Positions 31,210 through 46,000 of a stretch of DNA of 64,000 bases are shown piece after piece. Numbering within the stretch: position 1 is the stretch's first letter; every line of letters begins with the position of its first letter. The notes below the pieces were generated by a model, which worked only from the letters and a program-made list of their open reading frames with translations, was not told where the DNA came from and did no database searches. Both the position numbers and the translations under genes were made by a program. Where the stretch lies: assembly GCA_902594335.1 (NCBI GenBank), contig CACJLY010000004.1, forward strand, positions 58,881 through 122,880, written 5' to 3'. This DNA comes from an uncultured Pelagibacteraceae bacterium (GTDB lineage: Bacteria; Pseudomonadota; Alphaproteobacteria; Pelagibacterales; Pelagibacteraceae).

Positions 31210-32976
31210 ATGCCAAAATTATATTCAGGAGCTGAGATAGTATTCAAATGTTTGGAAGATCAAAATGTTAGTCACATATTTGGTTATCCTGGAGGAGCAG
31301 TTCTTCCAATATATGATGAATTAAAAAATTTTAATTCAATAAAACATATTTTAGTAAGACATGAACAAGGCGCAGGACACGCTGCAGAAGGCTATGCAAG
31401 ATCAACTGGCAAACCAGGTGTATTGTTAGTAACTTCAGGTCCTGGAGCCACCAATGCTGTCACTGCCTTAACAGACGCTTACATGGACTCTGTTCCGTTA
31501 GTTTGCATCACAGGACAAGTTCCAACGCATTTAATTGGTACAGATGCATTTCAAGAATGTGACACAACAGGAATTACTAGACCTTGTACCAAACATAACT
31601 GGTTAGTAAAAGATGTTAATGACCTAGCTGAAATAATGCATAAAGCTTTTGAAGTTGCAACAACAGGGAGACCAGGACCTGTTTTAGTTGATATACCTAA
31701 AGATATTCAATTTCAAAAATCTAAATACAAAAATTATAAAAAGAATAAAAAATTAAACGGACAATCTCATGATAACTATTCACAAAAAAATATTGATGAA
31801 TTAATTAATTTAATTAGCAAAGCAAAAAAACCAATTTTTTATACAGGTGGTGGAGTAATTAATTCAGGAAGTAAAGCAAGTGAACTTTTAAGAGAACTTG
31901 TGTATACAACTGGTTTTCCAATAACATCAACTTTACAGGGTCTTGGTTGCTTCCCTGCTGATGATAATCAGTTTTTAGGAATGTTGGGTATGCATGGAAC
32001 TTACGAAGCAAATAACGCTATGTATAGTTGTGACTTAATGATCAATGTTGGTGCGAGGTTTGATGATAGAATTACTGGTAAAATTGATGAGTTCTCTCCT
32101 AAGTCTAAAAAAGTTCATATTGATATAGATCCATCATCAATAAATAAAAATGTAAAAGTTGATTTAGCAATTGTTGGAGATATTAAGTCAGTTTTAACAT
32201 CAACACTAAAAACTTTTAAAAAATCTAAAAAAAATTTTTCTAAATCAAATAAACATCAAACATCAAATTGGTGGGAACAAATTCAGAAATGGAGATCTAA
32301 AAGATCATTAGATTATATTGGAAGTGAAGAAACAATAAAGCCACAGTATGCAATTGAAAGATTATATGAGCTAACTAAAGATAAAGACACATATATCACA
32401 ACTGAAGTAGGTCAACATCAAATGTGGGCTGCTCAACACTATAAGTTCAATAAACCAAATAGATGGATGACTTCAGGAGGTCTTGGTACAATGGGGTATG
32501 GATTACCTGCAGCTGTTGGAGTTCAGATTGCTCACCCTAAAAAATTAGTTATTGATATTGCAGGAGAAGCCTCTGTTTTAATGACTATGCAAGAAATGTC
32601 TACAGCTGTGCAATACAATTTACCCATAAAAATATTTATTTTAAATAATGAATACATGGGAATGGTAAGACAGTGGCAAGAATTACTTCATGATAAAAAT
32701 TATTCAGAAAGTTACACTGCTGCATTGCCAGATTTTGTTAAAATGGCTGAAGCTTATGGTTGTGTCGGCATAAGAGCAAAAACACCTGAAGAATTAGATG
32801 ATAAGATCATTGAAATGTTAAACACAGATCGACCAGTAATATTTGATTGCCTTGTAGATAAACAAGAAAACTGTTTTCCAATGATACCTTCTGGAAAACC
32901 TCATAATCAAATGTTACTTGGTCCTAAAGATCAAAAAGATAAAAAGATTACTGGAAAGGGAAGAACACTGGTTTAA
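31210..32976 (+). CDS. ilvB: Acetolactate synthase large subunit
   Basis: IFGYPGGAVLPIYDEL, VRHEQGAGHAAEGYARSTGKPGVLLVTSGPGATN; ThPP-enzyme fold; followed by ilvH. Confidence 0.96.
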   Translation: MPKLYSGAEIVFKCLEDQNVSHIFGYPGGAVLPIYDELKNFNSIKHILVRHEQGAGHAAEGYARSTGKPGVLLVTSGPGATNAVTALTDAYMDSVPLVCITGQVPTHLIGTDAFQECDTTGITRPCTKHNWLVKDVNDLAEIMHKAFEVATTGRPGPVLVDIPKDIQFQKSKYKNYKKNKKLNGQSHDNYSQKNIDELINLISKAKKPIFYTGGGVINSGSKASELLRELVYTTGFPITSTLQGLGCFPADDNQFLGMLGMHGTYEANNAMYSCDLMINVGARFDDRITGKIDEFSPKSKKVHIDIDPSSINKNVKVDLAIVGDIKSVLTSTLKTFKKSKKNFSKSNKHQTSNWWEQIQKWRSKRSLDYIGSEETIKPQYAIERLYELTKDKDTYITTEVGQHQMWAAQHYKFNKPNRWMTSGGLGTMGYGLPAAVGVQIAHPKKLVIDIAGEASVLMTMQEMSTAVQYNLPIKIFILNNEYMGMVRQWQELLHDKNYSESYTAALPDFVKMAEAYGCVGIRAKTPEELDDKIIEMLNTDRPVIFDCLVDKQENCFPMIPSGKPHNQMLLGPKDQKDKKITGKGRTLV

Positions 32977-33524
32977 TGGCTAACTCAAAATCAGCATATA
33001 GTTTTGCAGGAAAAAAACAGAAGCTTGATACGCATATAATAGTTGTATGGGTAGATAATGAAGCTGGGGTTTTGGCCCGTGTAGTTGGATTGTTTTCTGG
33101 AAGAGGTTACAATATTGAGTCTTTAGCAGTGGCAGAGGTTGATCAGAAACAAAATATTTCTAGAATAACAATTGTTACTACAGGTACCCCTCAAGTTGTA
33201 GATCAGATTAAACTTCAATTAAAAAAATTAGTTCCAGTCCATAAAGTTGCAGATTTTAAAAGAGAAGATAAAAATGTTATTTTTAAAGAAATGGCATTAT
33301 TCAAGTTTGTCGCAAACAATGGTAAACTAAATAAAGCTTTTGAAGCTTGCAAAAATTTTAATCCAGTAATATTAGATAAAACAAATAAATCAAATGTTAT
33401 ACAAATTACAGCTTTAAGAAGAGAAATAGATACTATGTCAAAAAATTTAAAAAAATTTGGTTTAGTGAGTGTTTCAAGAACAGGCGCAGTCGCTATGACT
33501 AGAGGGTCAGAAATATTTAAATAA
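32976..33524 (+). CDS. ilvH: Acetolactate synthase small subunit
   Basis: ACT domain VWVDNEAGVLARVVGLFSGRGYNIESLAVAEV. Confidence 0.96.
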   Translation: MANSKSAYSFAGKKQKLDTHIIVVWVDNEAGVLARVVGLFSGRGYNIESLAVAEVDQKQNISRITIVTTGTPQVVDQIKLQLKKLVPVHKVADFKREDKNVIFKEMALFKFVANNGKLNKAFEACKNFNPVILDKTNKSNVIQITALRREIDTMSKNLKKFGLVSVSRTGAVAMTRGSEIFK

Positions 33525-33535
33525 ATAAAAATTAA

Positions 33536-34570
<1,035 letters not shown>

Positions 34571-34660
34571 ATAAATTATTGTTTTATTTTACCTAAAATA
34601 GCCATTTTATTTTGCAATCTGAGCGTGAGCATGTATGATACTCATGCTTAAATTAATTAA

Positions 34661-37284
<2,624 letters not shown>

Positions 37285-37289
37285 TCAAA

Positions 37290-38132
37290 ATGTCTAAAGA
37301 AATGGGCAGAGATGATTTGGTTATATCTGCTCGTTCAATTTTTCTAAATAAAGGTAATAGACGAAAATTTTCACTTTTAACATTACTTGTAGTATCTATA
37401 ATTGTTTTATCATTAGAATATTTTAAAACAGGACCTATTAATCAATTTAGGTCAGTAACCAAAGATGCTGTTCTTAAAACTTCATATATTATATCATTAC
37501 CATTTTTATCTTTAAAAAATGCTTATTACGGTGCTAGCGATCTTTTAAAAATACATGAAGAAAATAAAAAATTTAAGATTATTGATTTAAATATTGAAGA
37601 GTTAAAGCTTGAAAATCAATTTTTAAAAGAAGAAAATTTAAGACTTAATGCATTGATTGAAGAAAAAAACCTCTTTTCAGATAATTATCATTTAACTAAA
37701 ATTTTACTAGATCAAAAGAGCCCATATTTACGATCAGTTGTGATTAATAAAGGTTTCAAACATGATATTAAAATAGGCTCAGCTGTTAGAAGTGGATCAT
37801 ATTTTATAGGTAAGGTAGTTGGAGTTAATTACTTAACCTCGAGAGTTTTATTAATAAATGATCTTAACAGTAAGATACCAGTAATAATTGAACCTAATGG
37901 AATAAGCGCAATAGTTTCAGGAAATGGAAGTAAATTTAATGGTGTTATTGAGTATCTGCCTAAAAAAAATCAAGTCGAAGAGGGCCATATTGTTTATACC
38001 TCAGGGGATGATGGAATTATTTCTTCTGGAATACCAATAGGAAAAATAATTATTATAAATTCCGAAAAATTTGTGAAATTTTTTGCAGATTTTGATCAAA
38101 TTAAATATGTTAAGGTTTATTTTAAAAAGTGA
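37290..38132 (+). CDS. mreC: Rod shape-determining protein MreC
   Basis: One TM segment, coiled coil, SPYLRSVVINKGFKHDIKIGSAV; follows mreB. Confidence 0.93.
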   Translation: MSKEMGRDDLVISARSIFLNKGNRRKFSLLTLLVVSIIVLSLEYFKTGPINQFRSVTKDAVLKTSYIISLPFLSLKNAYYGASDLLKIHEENKKFKIIDLNIEELKLENQFLKEENLRLNALIEEKNLFSDNYHLTKILLDQKSPYLRSVVINKGFKHDIKIGSAVRSGSYFIGKVVGVNYLTSRVLLINDLNSKIPVIIEPNGISAIVSGNGSKFNGVIEYLPKKNQVEEGHIVYTSGDDGIISSGIPIGKIIIINSEKFVKFFADFDQIKYVKVYFKK

Positions 38133-38659
38133 GTTTATTTGCTAATAGAATTTATTCTAAGACAATTACAAGTTTACCCACTTTAATTTTATTTTTAGTC
38201 GTAATTTTAGGTTTAAATCAAAATATTATTTACAAAGATTTCGATTTTATTATAAACTTTAGCTACATAATTGTATTTTTCTGGAGTTTAAAAAAACCAG
38301 AACATCTAGGTTATGGATTAATTTTTTTTGCAGGTATTATAAATGATGTAGTACAAAGTTTGCCAATTGGAATATCTTCCCTAGATTATTTATTATTATC
38401 TGCGATTGGAGCATTTATAAGAAATAGAACAATCATATACAATTTAATTTATGATTGGATATCGTTTTTCATAGCAATTTTAATTGTAGGATCATTAAAT
38501 TATATTATATTAGTAACAATATTTGAAATTCCAATTGTCTATGAAAGTTTAATATGGGGTTTATTCGTTACATTTTTAATTTACCCTATATTTTTCAAAA
38601 TATTTGTTTGGATAGATAATATGGTACTAGTTAAACAGAATGATAAAAAAAATAGGTAA
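38129..38659 (+). CDS. mreD: Rod shape-determining protein MreD-like, GTG start
   Basis: Hydrophobic 176 aa protein between mreC and PBP2, the conserved position. Confidence 0.8.
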   Translation: MSLFANRIYSKTITSLPTLILFLVVILGLNQNIIYKDFDFIINFSYIIVFFWSLKKPEHLGYGLIFFAGIINDVVQSLPIGISSLDYLLLSAIGAFIRNRTIIYNLIYDWISFFIAILIVGSLNYIILVTIFEIPIVYESLIWGLFVTFLIYPIFFKIFVWIDNMVLVKQNDKKNR

Positions 38660-40586
38660 TTTAAATAAAAATAAAATTATAAATAGAAGACTTTTTGTTT
38701 TAGTTGCCGCAAAGATTGGGTTACTTGGGATTGTTACTTCAAGATTATATAATCTTCAAATTTCTGATAAGCAAAAATATGAAGTTTTATCTGACAAAAA
38801 TAGAATTAGAGAATGGAAAACTCCACCTCAAAGAGGAATAATAACTGATTATTTTAATAATGTTATTGCAGATAATCAAAGGGTTTATCAAGTTCATTTA
38901 TCTCTTGAAGAAGTTTCCAACTTTAATAATTCAATATTTAAACTTAAAAATATTATAAGTCTTAAAGAGGATGAAATAAAAAAAATATATGAGAAGAAAA
39001 AAAAGTCTAAGCCGTGGGATACTTTAATAATTACTGAAAATTTATCATGGAAGCAATTTTCGAAATTAAATTTGTACTTGCATGAATTGGAAGGTGCGAA
39101 GCCAGTTTTGTCTACTTCAAGATATTACCCTTATTCCAATGATTTAGTGCATGTTGTAGGTTATGTTGGTGATGCAACAACTCAAGATATTAAGAGTAAA
39201 AAAAAAATAGAAGAAAACTTTGTACCAGGTTTAAAAGTTGGCAAAATTGGTATTGAGAATTCAAAAGATACTGACCTAATAGGAAATCATGGAACTAAAA
39301 GATATGAAGTAAATGCATCAGGAAAAAAAATAAGTGAAATTAGTTATAACAAAGAAACTCAAGGTGAAAATTTAAGAACAACTATAGACTTAGAAATTCA
39401 GCGATTGGCTCAAGAGTTATTAAAAAATCAGGCAGGTTCAATATGTGTTATGGATATATACACAGGTGAAGTAATTACCATGGCATCGTCCCCAACCTAC
39501 GATCCAAATAAGTTTACGCATGGAATAAGTAATAAAGATTGGAATGAGATTAAAAATAATAAGTTAAGACCTTTACAAAATAAATCATTAGCTGGATTAT
39601 ATTCTCCAGGATCAACTATAAAACCTTTGGTTGCACTTGCTGCACTAGAATATGGAATAATAGACACAAAGTTTAGTGTAAACTGTAAAGGTCATGATCA
39701 TCCATATGAATTGTATGGAGAAAGATATCATTGTTGGAAAAAGAATGGTCATGGATTAATGAGTCTGAGAAATGCCATTAAACAGTCATGTGATATTTAT
39801 TTTTATGAAGTCGCAAGGCTTTTAGGTGTAGATAAGCTCTCATTAATTGCAAAAAGATATGGTCTTGGTTCAAAAGTTTTAGAAGATTTTTTTTCAGAAG
39901 AAAAAAAAGGAATTGTCCCCTCAACGAAATGGAAAAAACAAGTTTTAGAACAGTCTTGGTATCTTGGCGAAACTGTAATTACTGGAATAGGACAGGGTTA
40001 CATTCAGACTACTCCTCTTCAATTATGTTTGATGACAGCGCAATTGGCTAATGGAGGCTATAAGATAAAGCCAAATTTAATTTATGATAAAGAAATAGAT
40101 TTAGATATAATTAAATCTAAAATTGAAAGTGAAAAAAATAAATCTGTAAGTCAAAATATCTTGAAAGATCATGAATTCAAAAATTACGAAAGACTTTACA
40201 GAAATCCAAATAATATAAAGTTAGTTCTGGATGCAATGTATGGCTCAACCAATGAACAATTTGGAACCTCCTTCAGATCTAGACACAAAGAAGACAAATA
40301 CAAGTTTGCAGGAAAAACTGGAACTTCTCAAGTTAAAAGAATTACTGATCAAGATAGAGAGCTTGATTTAGAACTTGAAGAGATAGAATATAAAAGTAGA
40401 GATCATGCTTTATTTGTTGCATTTGCTCCTTATGATAAACCAAGATATTCCCTTAGTGTTTTGATAGAGCATGGAGGTTCTGGTAGCAAAGCAGCCGCCC
40501 CACTAGCAAACAAATTAATAAAAAAAATTTTAGATAGGCATGAACTAAGAGAAAATATTAGAAAAGATTTAAAAAATATTACATGA
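38640..40586 (+). CDS. mrdA: Penicillin-binding protein 2
   Basis: PPQRGIITDYFNNVIADN, GLYSPGSTIKPLVALAALE (SxxK), AGKTGTSQVK (KTG). Confidence 0.94.
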   Translation: MIKKIGNLNKNKIINRRLFVLVAAKIGLLGIVTSRLYNLQISDKQKYEVLSDKNRIREWKTPPQRGIITDYFNNVIADNQRVYQVHLSLEEVSNFNNSIFKLKNIISLKEDEIKKIYEKKKKSKPWDTLIITENLSWKQFSKLNLYLHELEGAKPVLSTSRYYPYSNDLVHVVGYVGDATTQDIKSKKKIEENFVPGLKVGKIGIENSKDTDLIGNHGTKRYEVNASGKKISEISYNKETQGENLRTTIDLEIQRLAQELLKNQAGSICVMDIYTGEVITMASSPTYDPNKFTHGISNKDWNEIKNNKLRPLQNKSLAGLYSPGSTIKPLVALAALEYGIIDTKFSVNCKGHDHPYELYGERYHCWKKNGHGLMSLRNAIKQSCDIYFYEVARLLGVDKLSLIAKRYGLGSKVLEDFFSEEKKGIVPSTKWKKQVLEQSWYLGETVITGIGQGYIQTTPLQLCLMTAQLANGGYKIKPNLIYDKEIDLDIIKSKIESEKNKSVSQNILKDHEFKNYERLYRNPNNIKLVLDAMYGSTNEQFGTSFRSRHKEDKYKFAGKTGTSQVKRITDQDRELDLELEEIEYKSRDHALFVAFAPYDKPRYSLSVLIEHGGSGSKAAAPLANKLIKKILDRHELRENIRKDLKNIT

Positions 40587-41713
40587 TACTTTCAACGTCA
40601 TTAAATTCTACTAGATATACATTTTTTGATAAATTAAAAGCTGTTGATTACTTTTTAATAATAATTGTTGCTATAATAGGTTTAATGAGTGTATTTGCAA
40701 TTTATTCTACAGAAAGTGGTAACTTTTCTTTTTATACTAAAAATCATCTGACTAGATTTCTAGTGTTTTTTTCTATGTTTTTAGTTCTGTCATTTGTAAG
40801 AGTTGCAGTTTGGTATAGACAGGCTTATATTTTTTATATTTTAGGAATTTTACTTTTATTACTTGTAATTTTTTTTGGAATTTCAGCGTCAGGATCTAAA
40901 CGATGGATAAATCTTTTCATAATGAACCTTCAGCCTTCAGAACTGATGAAAATTGCAATAATAGTTTGCTTTGCAAGATATTACCATCGTATTCAAAGCT
41001 CAGACATTCAAAGTTATAAATATTTATTACAACCAATTATACTTTTGTTGATACCTTGCTATTTAGTTATAACTCAACCCGATTTGGGAACAGCAATTTT
41101 AATAGCAGGAAGTGGGTTGGCTATTATTTGGTTAGCAGGACTTAATTTAAAATATTTTATATATTCAGGATTAATATTATTAGTCTCATTGCCTTTTGTA
41201 ATTTCAATTTTAAAACCATACCAAAAATCAAGAATATTGACTTTTTTTAATCCAGACAGAGACCCTTTGGGTGCAGGTTATCAAATAATTCAATCTAAAA
41301 TAGCGATTGGTTCAGGAGGAATGCTAGGCAAAGGTTTCTTGCTAGGTACCCAAAGTTATCTTGAATTCTTACCTGAAAAACATACTGACTTTATTTTTAC
41401 TCTTTTCTCTGAAGAATTTGGCTTTATTGGTTCAATGGTATTAATTTTATTATACAGTTTATTAATTTACAGAATAATAAGAATTGGTTTTTTTAGTAGA
41501 TCATATTTTGCAAAACTTTACTGTTTTGGTTTTGCATCAGCTTTATTCTTATATATTTTTGTAAATATTGCTATGGTAGTTGGTTTATTACCAATTGTTG
41601 GAGCACCACTTCCTATCATGTCATATGGGGGATCATCTATGTTGTCAATAATGCTTGGTTTAAGTATCGTAATGAGCTGTAAAATTTACAGTCGAGATCC
41701 GATCGGCAATTAA
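40583..41713 (+). CDS. rodA: Rod shape-determining protein RodA (SEDS family)
   Basis: QPSELMKIA, QPDLGTAILI, FLPEKHTDFIFTLFSEEFGFIGS, LPIMSYGGSSML. Confidence 0.95.
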   Translation: MILSTSLNSTRYTFFDKLKAVDYFLIIIVAIIGLMSVFAIYSTESGNFSFYTKNHLTRFLVFFSMFLVLSFVRVAVWYRQAYIFYILGILLLLLVIFFGISASGSKRWINLFIMNLQPSELMKIAIIVCFARYYHRIQSSDIQSYKYLLQPIILLLIPCYLVITQPDLGTAILIAGSGLAIIWLAGLNLKYFIYSGLILLVSLPFVISILKPYQKSRILTFFNPDRDPLGAGYQIIQSKIAIGSGGMLGKGFLLGTQSYLEFLPEKHTDFIFTLFSEEFGFIGSMVLILLYSLLIYRIIRIGFFSRSYFAKLYCFGFASALFLYIFVNIAMVVGLLPIVGAPLPIMSYGGSSMLSIMLGLSIVMSCKIYSRDPIGN

Positions 41714-41787
41714 GATAATGCAAACAGTTATCCACCGCGATCAAATAACATCTATTATAATTTATCCCACCAACTATATTTTTCATT

Positions 41788-43029
41788 GTGTCAGAAAAAA
41801 TTTTAAAAGTCGGTATAATAGGAGCAGGAATACAAGGAGTATGCAATGCTCTTTTTCTTCAAAAAAAAGGCTATCAAGTAATTTTGTTTGATAGAGATGA
41901 GCCTGGAAATGCAGCCTCTTATGGTAATGCAGGTCATTTTTCTCCTTATGCATCAGTCCCTTTAAACAGACCAGATATTGTAAGTGATGTTCCATCAATG
42001 CTTATGAGCTCAAGAGGACCTTTGGCACTTAAATGGAATTATGTTCCAAAAATGATCCCTTGGTTTTCAAAATTTTTAATGAATTGTACTAATGATAAAA
42101 TGATGCATACCGCAAAAAATATGCATCAAATTTTAGATCAATCATTACTGGCTTATGATGAACTATTCGAAGAGATAGATCTAGAGGGTTTAGTTGAAAA
42201 TAATGGAATTTTATATGTCTGGAATGAAAAAAATTTAAAAAGTAGAGAATTAGAAATAAAAATTAGAGATGATCTAGGCGTTAAACAACAAGTGGTAAAT
42301 AAAAAAGAAATACATGATTTAGAACCAAATTTAAAACCATTTTATCATGGAGGTGTTTTCTATGATTATGCAAGACATGCAAGAAATCCAAAAAAAATAT
42401 TAATAAAGCTATTTGAAAATTTTATAAAAAAAGGTGGAAAGTTTCTAAAACTAAATATCCAAGATTTGAATTTTGATGGGGAAAAACCCGTTTTAAGATC
42501 GGAAACCCAGAGATTTGTTTTTGATAAATTGGTTATTGCATGTGGTGCGTTTTCAAAAAAATTAACTGATAAACTTCATGAAAATATTCCACTAGATACC
42601 GAAAGAGGGTATCATGTTCATTTTAAAGATTTTGATCATTTAATTTCTAGACCAGTGGTTTATTCTAATAGAGGGTTTGGAATGTCACCAATGGATCAAG
42701 GGTTAAGAGTAGTTGGCACTGTGGAGTTTGGGGGTCTAGAAAATGCTTTATCAAAATCCAGGATCAAAAACTTAATTTTAAATGCAAAAGATATGCTTGA
42801 CGGCTTACCTGATCATAAAGATGAGTGGTTAGGGTTTCGACCTACACTGCCGGATTTTTTACCAATAATTGGACCATCAAAAAATTATAAAAATGTTTTT
42901 TACTCATTTGGTCATCATCATTTAGGATGGACTTTAGGTGCAATTTCTGGGAAAATAGTCACTGGCATGATTGCAAATGAAAATACTAATATGAATTTAA
43001 AACCTTACAGTTCAGTTAGATTTGCCTAA
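41788..43029 (+). CDS. FAD-dependent D-amino acid dehydrogenase-like oxidoreductase, GTG start
   Basis: VGIIGAGIQGVCNALFLQKKGYQVILFDRDEPGNAASYGNAG (DadA-like). Confidence 0.85.
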   Translation: MSEKILKVGIIGAGIQGVCNALFLQKKGYQVILFDRDEPGNAASYGNAGHFSPYASVPLNRPDIVSDVPSMLMSSRGPLALKWNYVPKMIPWFSKFLMNCTNDKMMHTAKNMHQILDQSLLAYDELFEEIDLEGLVENNGILYVWNEKNLKSRELEIKIRDDLGVKQQVVNKKEIHDLEPNLKPFYHGGVFYDYARHARNPKKILIKLFENFIKKGGKFLKLNIQDLNFDGEKPVLRSETQRFVFDKLVIACGAFSKKLTDKLHENIPLDTERGYHVHFKDFDHLISRPVVYSNRGFGMSPMDQGLRVVGTVEFGGLENALSKSRIKNLILNAKDMLDGLPDHKDEWLGFRPTLPDFLPIIGPSKNYKNVFYSFGHHHLGWTLGAISGKIVTGMIANENTNMNLKPYSSVRFA

Positions 43030-43043
43030 AAAAGTTAAATAGT

Positions 43044-46000
43044 GTGGACATTAAACTTGAAGACAAATATAAATTAAGTAAAGGCACTAGATTTTTAACT
43101 GGCGCTCAAGCTCTTGTTCGAGTTCCAATTGTTCAAGCAAGAAGAGATAAACAAAAAAACTTAAATACTGCATGTTATATTTCCGGGTATAGAGGATCTC
43201 CTTTAGGTGGTTATGACCAACAGATTCTAAAAAATAAAAAATATTTGAATGAAAACAATATTTATTTTCAACCAGGAATAAATGAGGAACTTGCTGCAAC
43301 TTCTTTATGGGGAACACAGCAAGTTAATTTAAGAAAAAAAGATAAATACGATGGGGTTTTTGGCATATGGTATGGTAAAGGGCCAGGAGTAGATAGAGCA
43401 GGAGATGCTTTAAAACATGTAAATTTAGCTGGTACCTCAAAGTTTGGAGGCGTCATTGCTTTAATGGGAGATGACCATATATGTGAGTCCTCAACAACCT
43501 CTCATCAAAGTGAATTTGCAATGATTGATGCGATGATACCTTTTTTTAATCCAAGTGGTGTTCAAGAAATACTAGATTATGGAATAATAGGAATAGAATT
43601 ATCAAGAAAAAGTGGATGTTGGGTAGGGATAAAGTGTGTTCATGATAACGTGAGTTCAGGAGCAACTGTTGACTTAGACGAAAATAGGTTAAATCTTTTA
43701 GATATTTCAAATGAAAAATATCCATCGGAAGGATTAAACATTAGACTAAAAGACACTGCACAAGAAAAAGAATATCGGCTACACCACCATAAAATAAAAT
43801 ATGTAAAAGAATTTTGTAAAACAAATAATTTGAATAAAATTATTTTCGATTCAGAAAAGGCAAAAATTGGAATAATTAGTACTGGAAAGTCTTTTTTAGA
43901 TACAAAATTAGGGCTAGAAAAAATTGGAATAAATGAAAATATTGCCAATCAAGTAGGAATTAAATTTCTTAAAATTGCTATGCCTTGGCCATTAGAGGAA
44001 ACAGTAATTGAAAAATTTTCTGAAAATTTGGAAAAAATCATTGTTGTTGAAGAAAAAAGATCAATCATTGAAACACAAGTTAAAGAAATATTATTTAATA
44101 AAAATTTAAATATAAAAGTAGTTGGAAAAAATGACGAAAACAATAATGATTTATTTGTTTCTTCTGGAGCTTTAGATCCAGGCGAAATTGGTTTAAAGAT
44201 CTTTGAAATAATTAATTACCTTAAACTACCAGATGAAGTAAATAATCTTTCAAAAAAATTAAAGTCTTTGAAAGAAAAAACTAATTCAAATATTTCTTTA
44301 AAAAGAGTACCACATTTCTGTTCTGGGTGCCCTCATAATACTTCAACTAGAATACCTGAAGGTAGTAGAGCAATTACAGGTATTAGTTGCGCTTATCTTG
44401 TAGAACATATGGAGAGAGATAATGAAGGCTTTTCACAAATGGGATCAGAAGGTGCAACTTGGGTTGGTGAGTCTGTATTTAGTAATACAGATCATGTTTT
44501 TCAAAATATGGGAGATGGAACTTACATACATTCAGGAATTCTATCTATAAGACATGCAGTTGCAGCAAAAACTAAAATGACATTTAAGATTTTGTATAAT
44601 GATGCCGTTGCTTTAACAGGAGGTCAAGCATTAGATGGATTACCAACAGTTGCTCAAATGTCTAAACAACTTGAAGCAGAAGGTGTCGAAGAAATTGCAA
44701 TAATCACAGATGAAATTGAAAAATATAGTGACAGAGGAGGTTTTGCGAGAAATTCTAAAGTTTATGATAGAAAAAATATTATAGATGTTCAAATTGAATT
44801 GAGCAAAATTAATGGAACAACTGTAATAATTTATGATCAAACTTGTGCAGCTGAGAAAAGAAGGAGAAGAAAAAAAGGTATCTTAGAGGAACCTAAGAAA
44901 AAAATTTTTATTAATAAAGACTTATGTGAAGGTTGTGGAGATTGTGGAATTCAATCCAATTGTGTTTCTATTGCACCTGTCGAAACTGAGTATGGAAGAA
45001 AAAGACAAATTGACCAATCTTCTTGCAACAAAGATTACACATGTGTAGATGGGTTTTGTCCAAGTTTTGTAAGTCTTGAGGGAGATATAAGACTTAAAAA
45101 AAATTATGACGATAATTTAATTAATAAAATAAATTCAAAGATAGAAGATCCAATATTGCCGGAAATTACTAAGTCTTTTGGAATAATGATTGCCGGAATT
45201 GGTGGTACAGGAGTTGTTACAATTGGAGCTGTGTTAGCAACAGCTGCTCAAATAGATGGAAAAGGATCAGGGGTTTTAGATATGACTGGGTTAGCTCAAA
45301 AAGGTGGAGCTGTTAAAAGTTTCTTAAGAATTTTTGAAAAACCAGAAGATGTTGGGGCAATAAGATTATCTTATGGTGATACAAACTTACTTCTGGGGTT
45401 TGATTTACTTGTTTCAAATGATTTAGAAATAATAAAAACCTTAGATAAAAAAATTTCAAAATTAATAGTTAATACGGATGAAGTTATGCCTGGAGACTTT
45501 ACAAGGGACAAAAATTTCTACTTACCTTTCGATGAAATGAGAGATAATTTAATTAATATAGCAGGTCAAGAAAATATAAAATTTATATCATCAAATAAAA
45601 TTACATCTAAGATTTTAGGAAATTCAATATTATCTAATATGTTTAATGTTGGAGTTGCATATCAATCAGGCCTGATACCAATTTCAGCTTCATCGATTGA
45701 AAAAGCAATTGAGTTAAATGGTGCAAGTGTAAAAGATAATATTGATGCATTTAGATTTGGAAGACATTATGAAAATTTAAAAGATGAGGTTTTAGATATA
45801 ATTAAAGATGAGCCAGAAGTACTGGAAGGTTTTGAGGAAAAATATAAGAATAGATTTAAGTTTTTGGAAGATTATCAAAATATAAAATATGCTAAAAAAT
45901 TTGGAGATCTCGTTAGCTATGCAAGAAAGATAGATAAAAATATAGGAAACGGTAGTCAATTCTCAACTGCAGTTTTAAAAAATTATTTCAAATTAATGGC

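Noticed and set aside
41728-41736. DnaA-box-like TTATCCACC in the rodA/dadA-like gap
   Set aside because: Single imperfect copy, no cluster of boxes, no dnaA/dnaN or gidA context; not enough for an origin call
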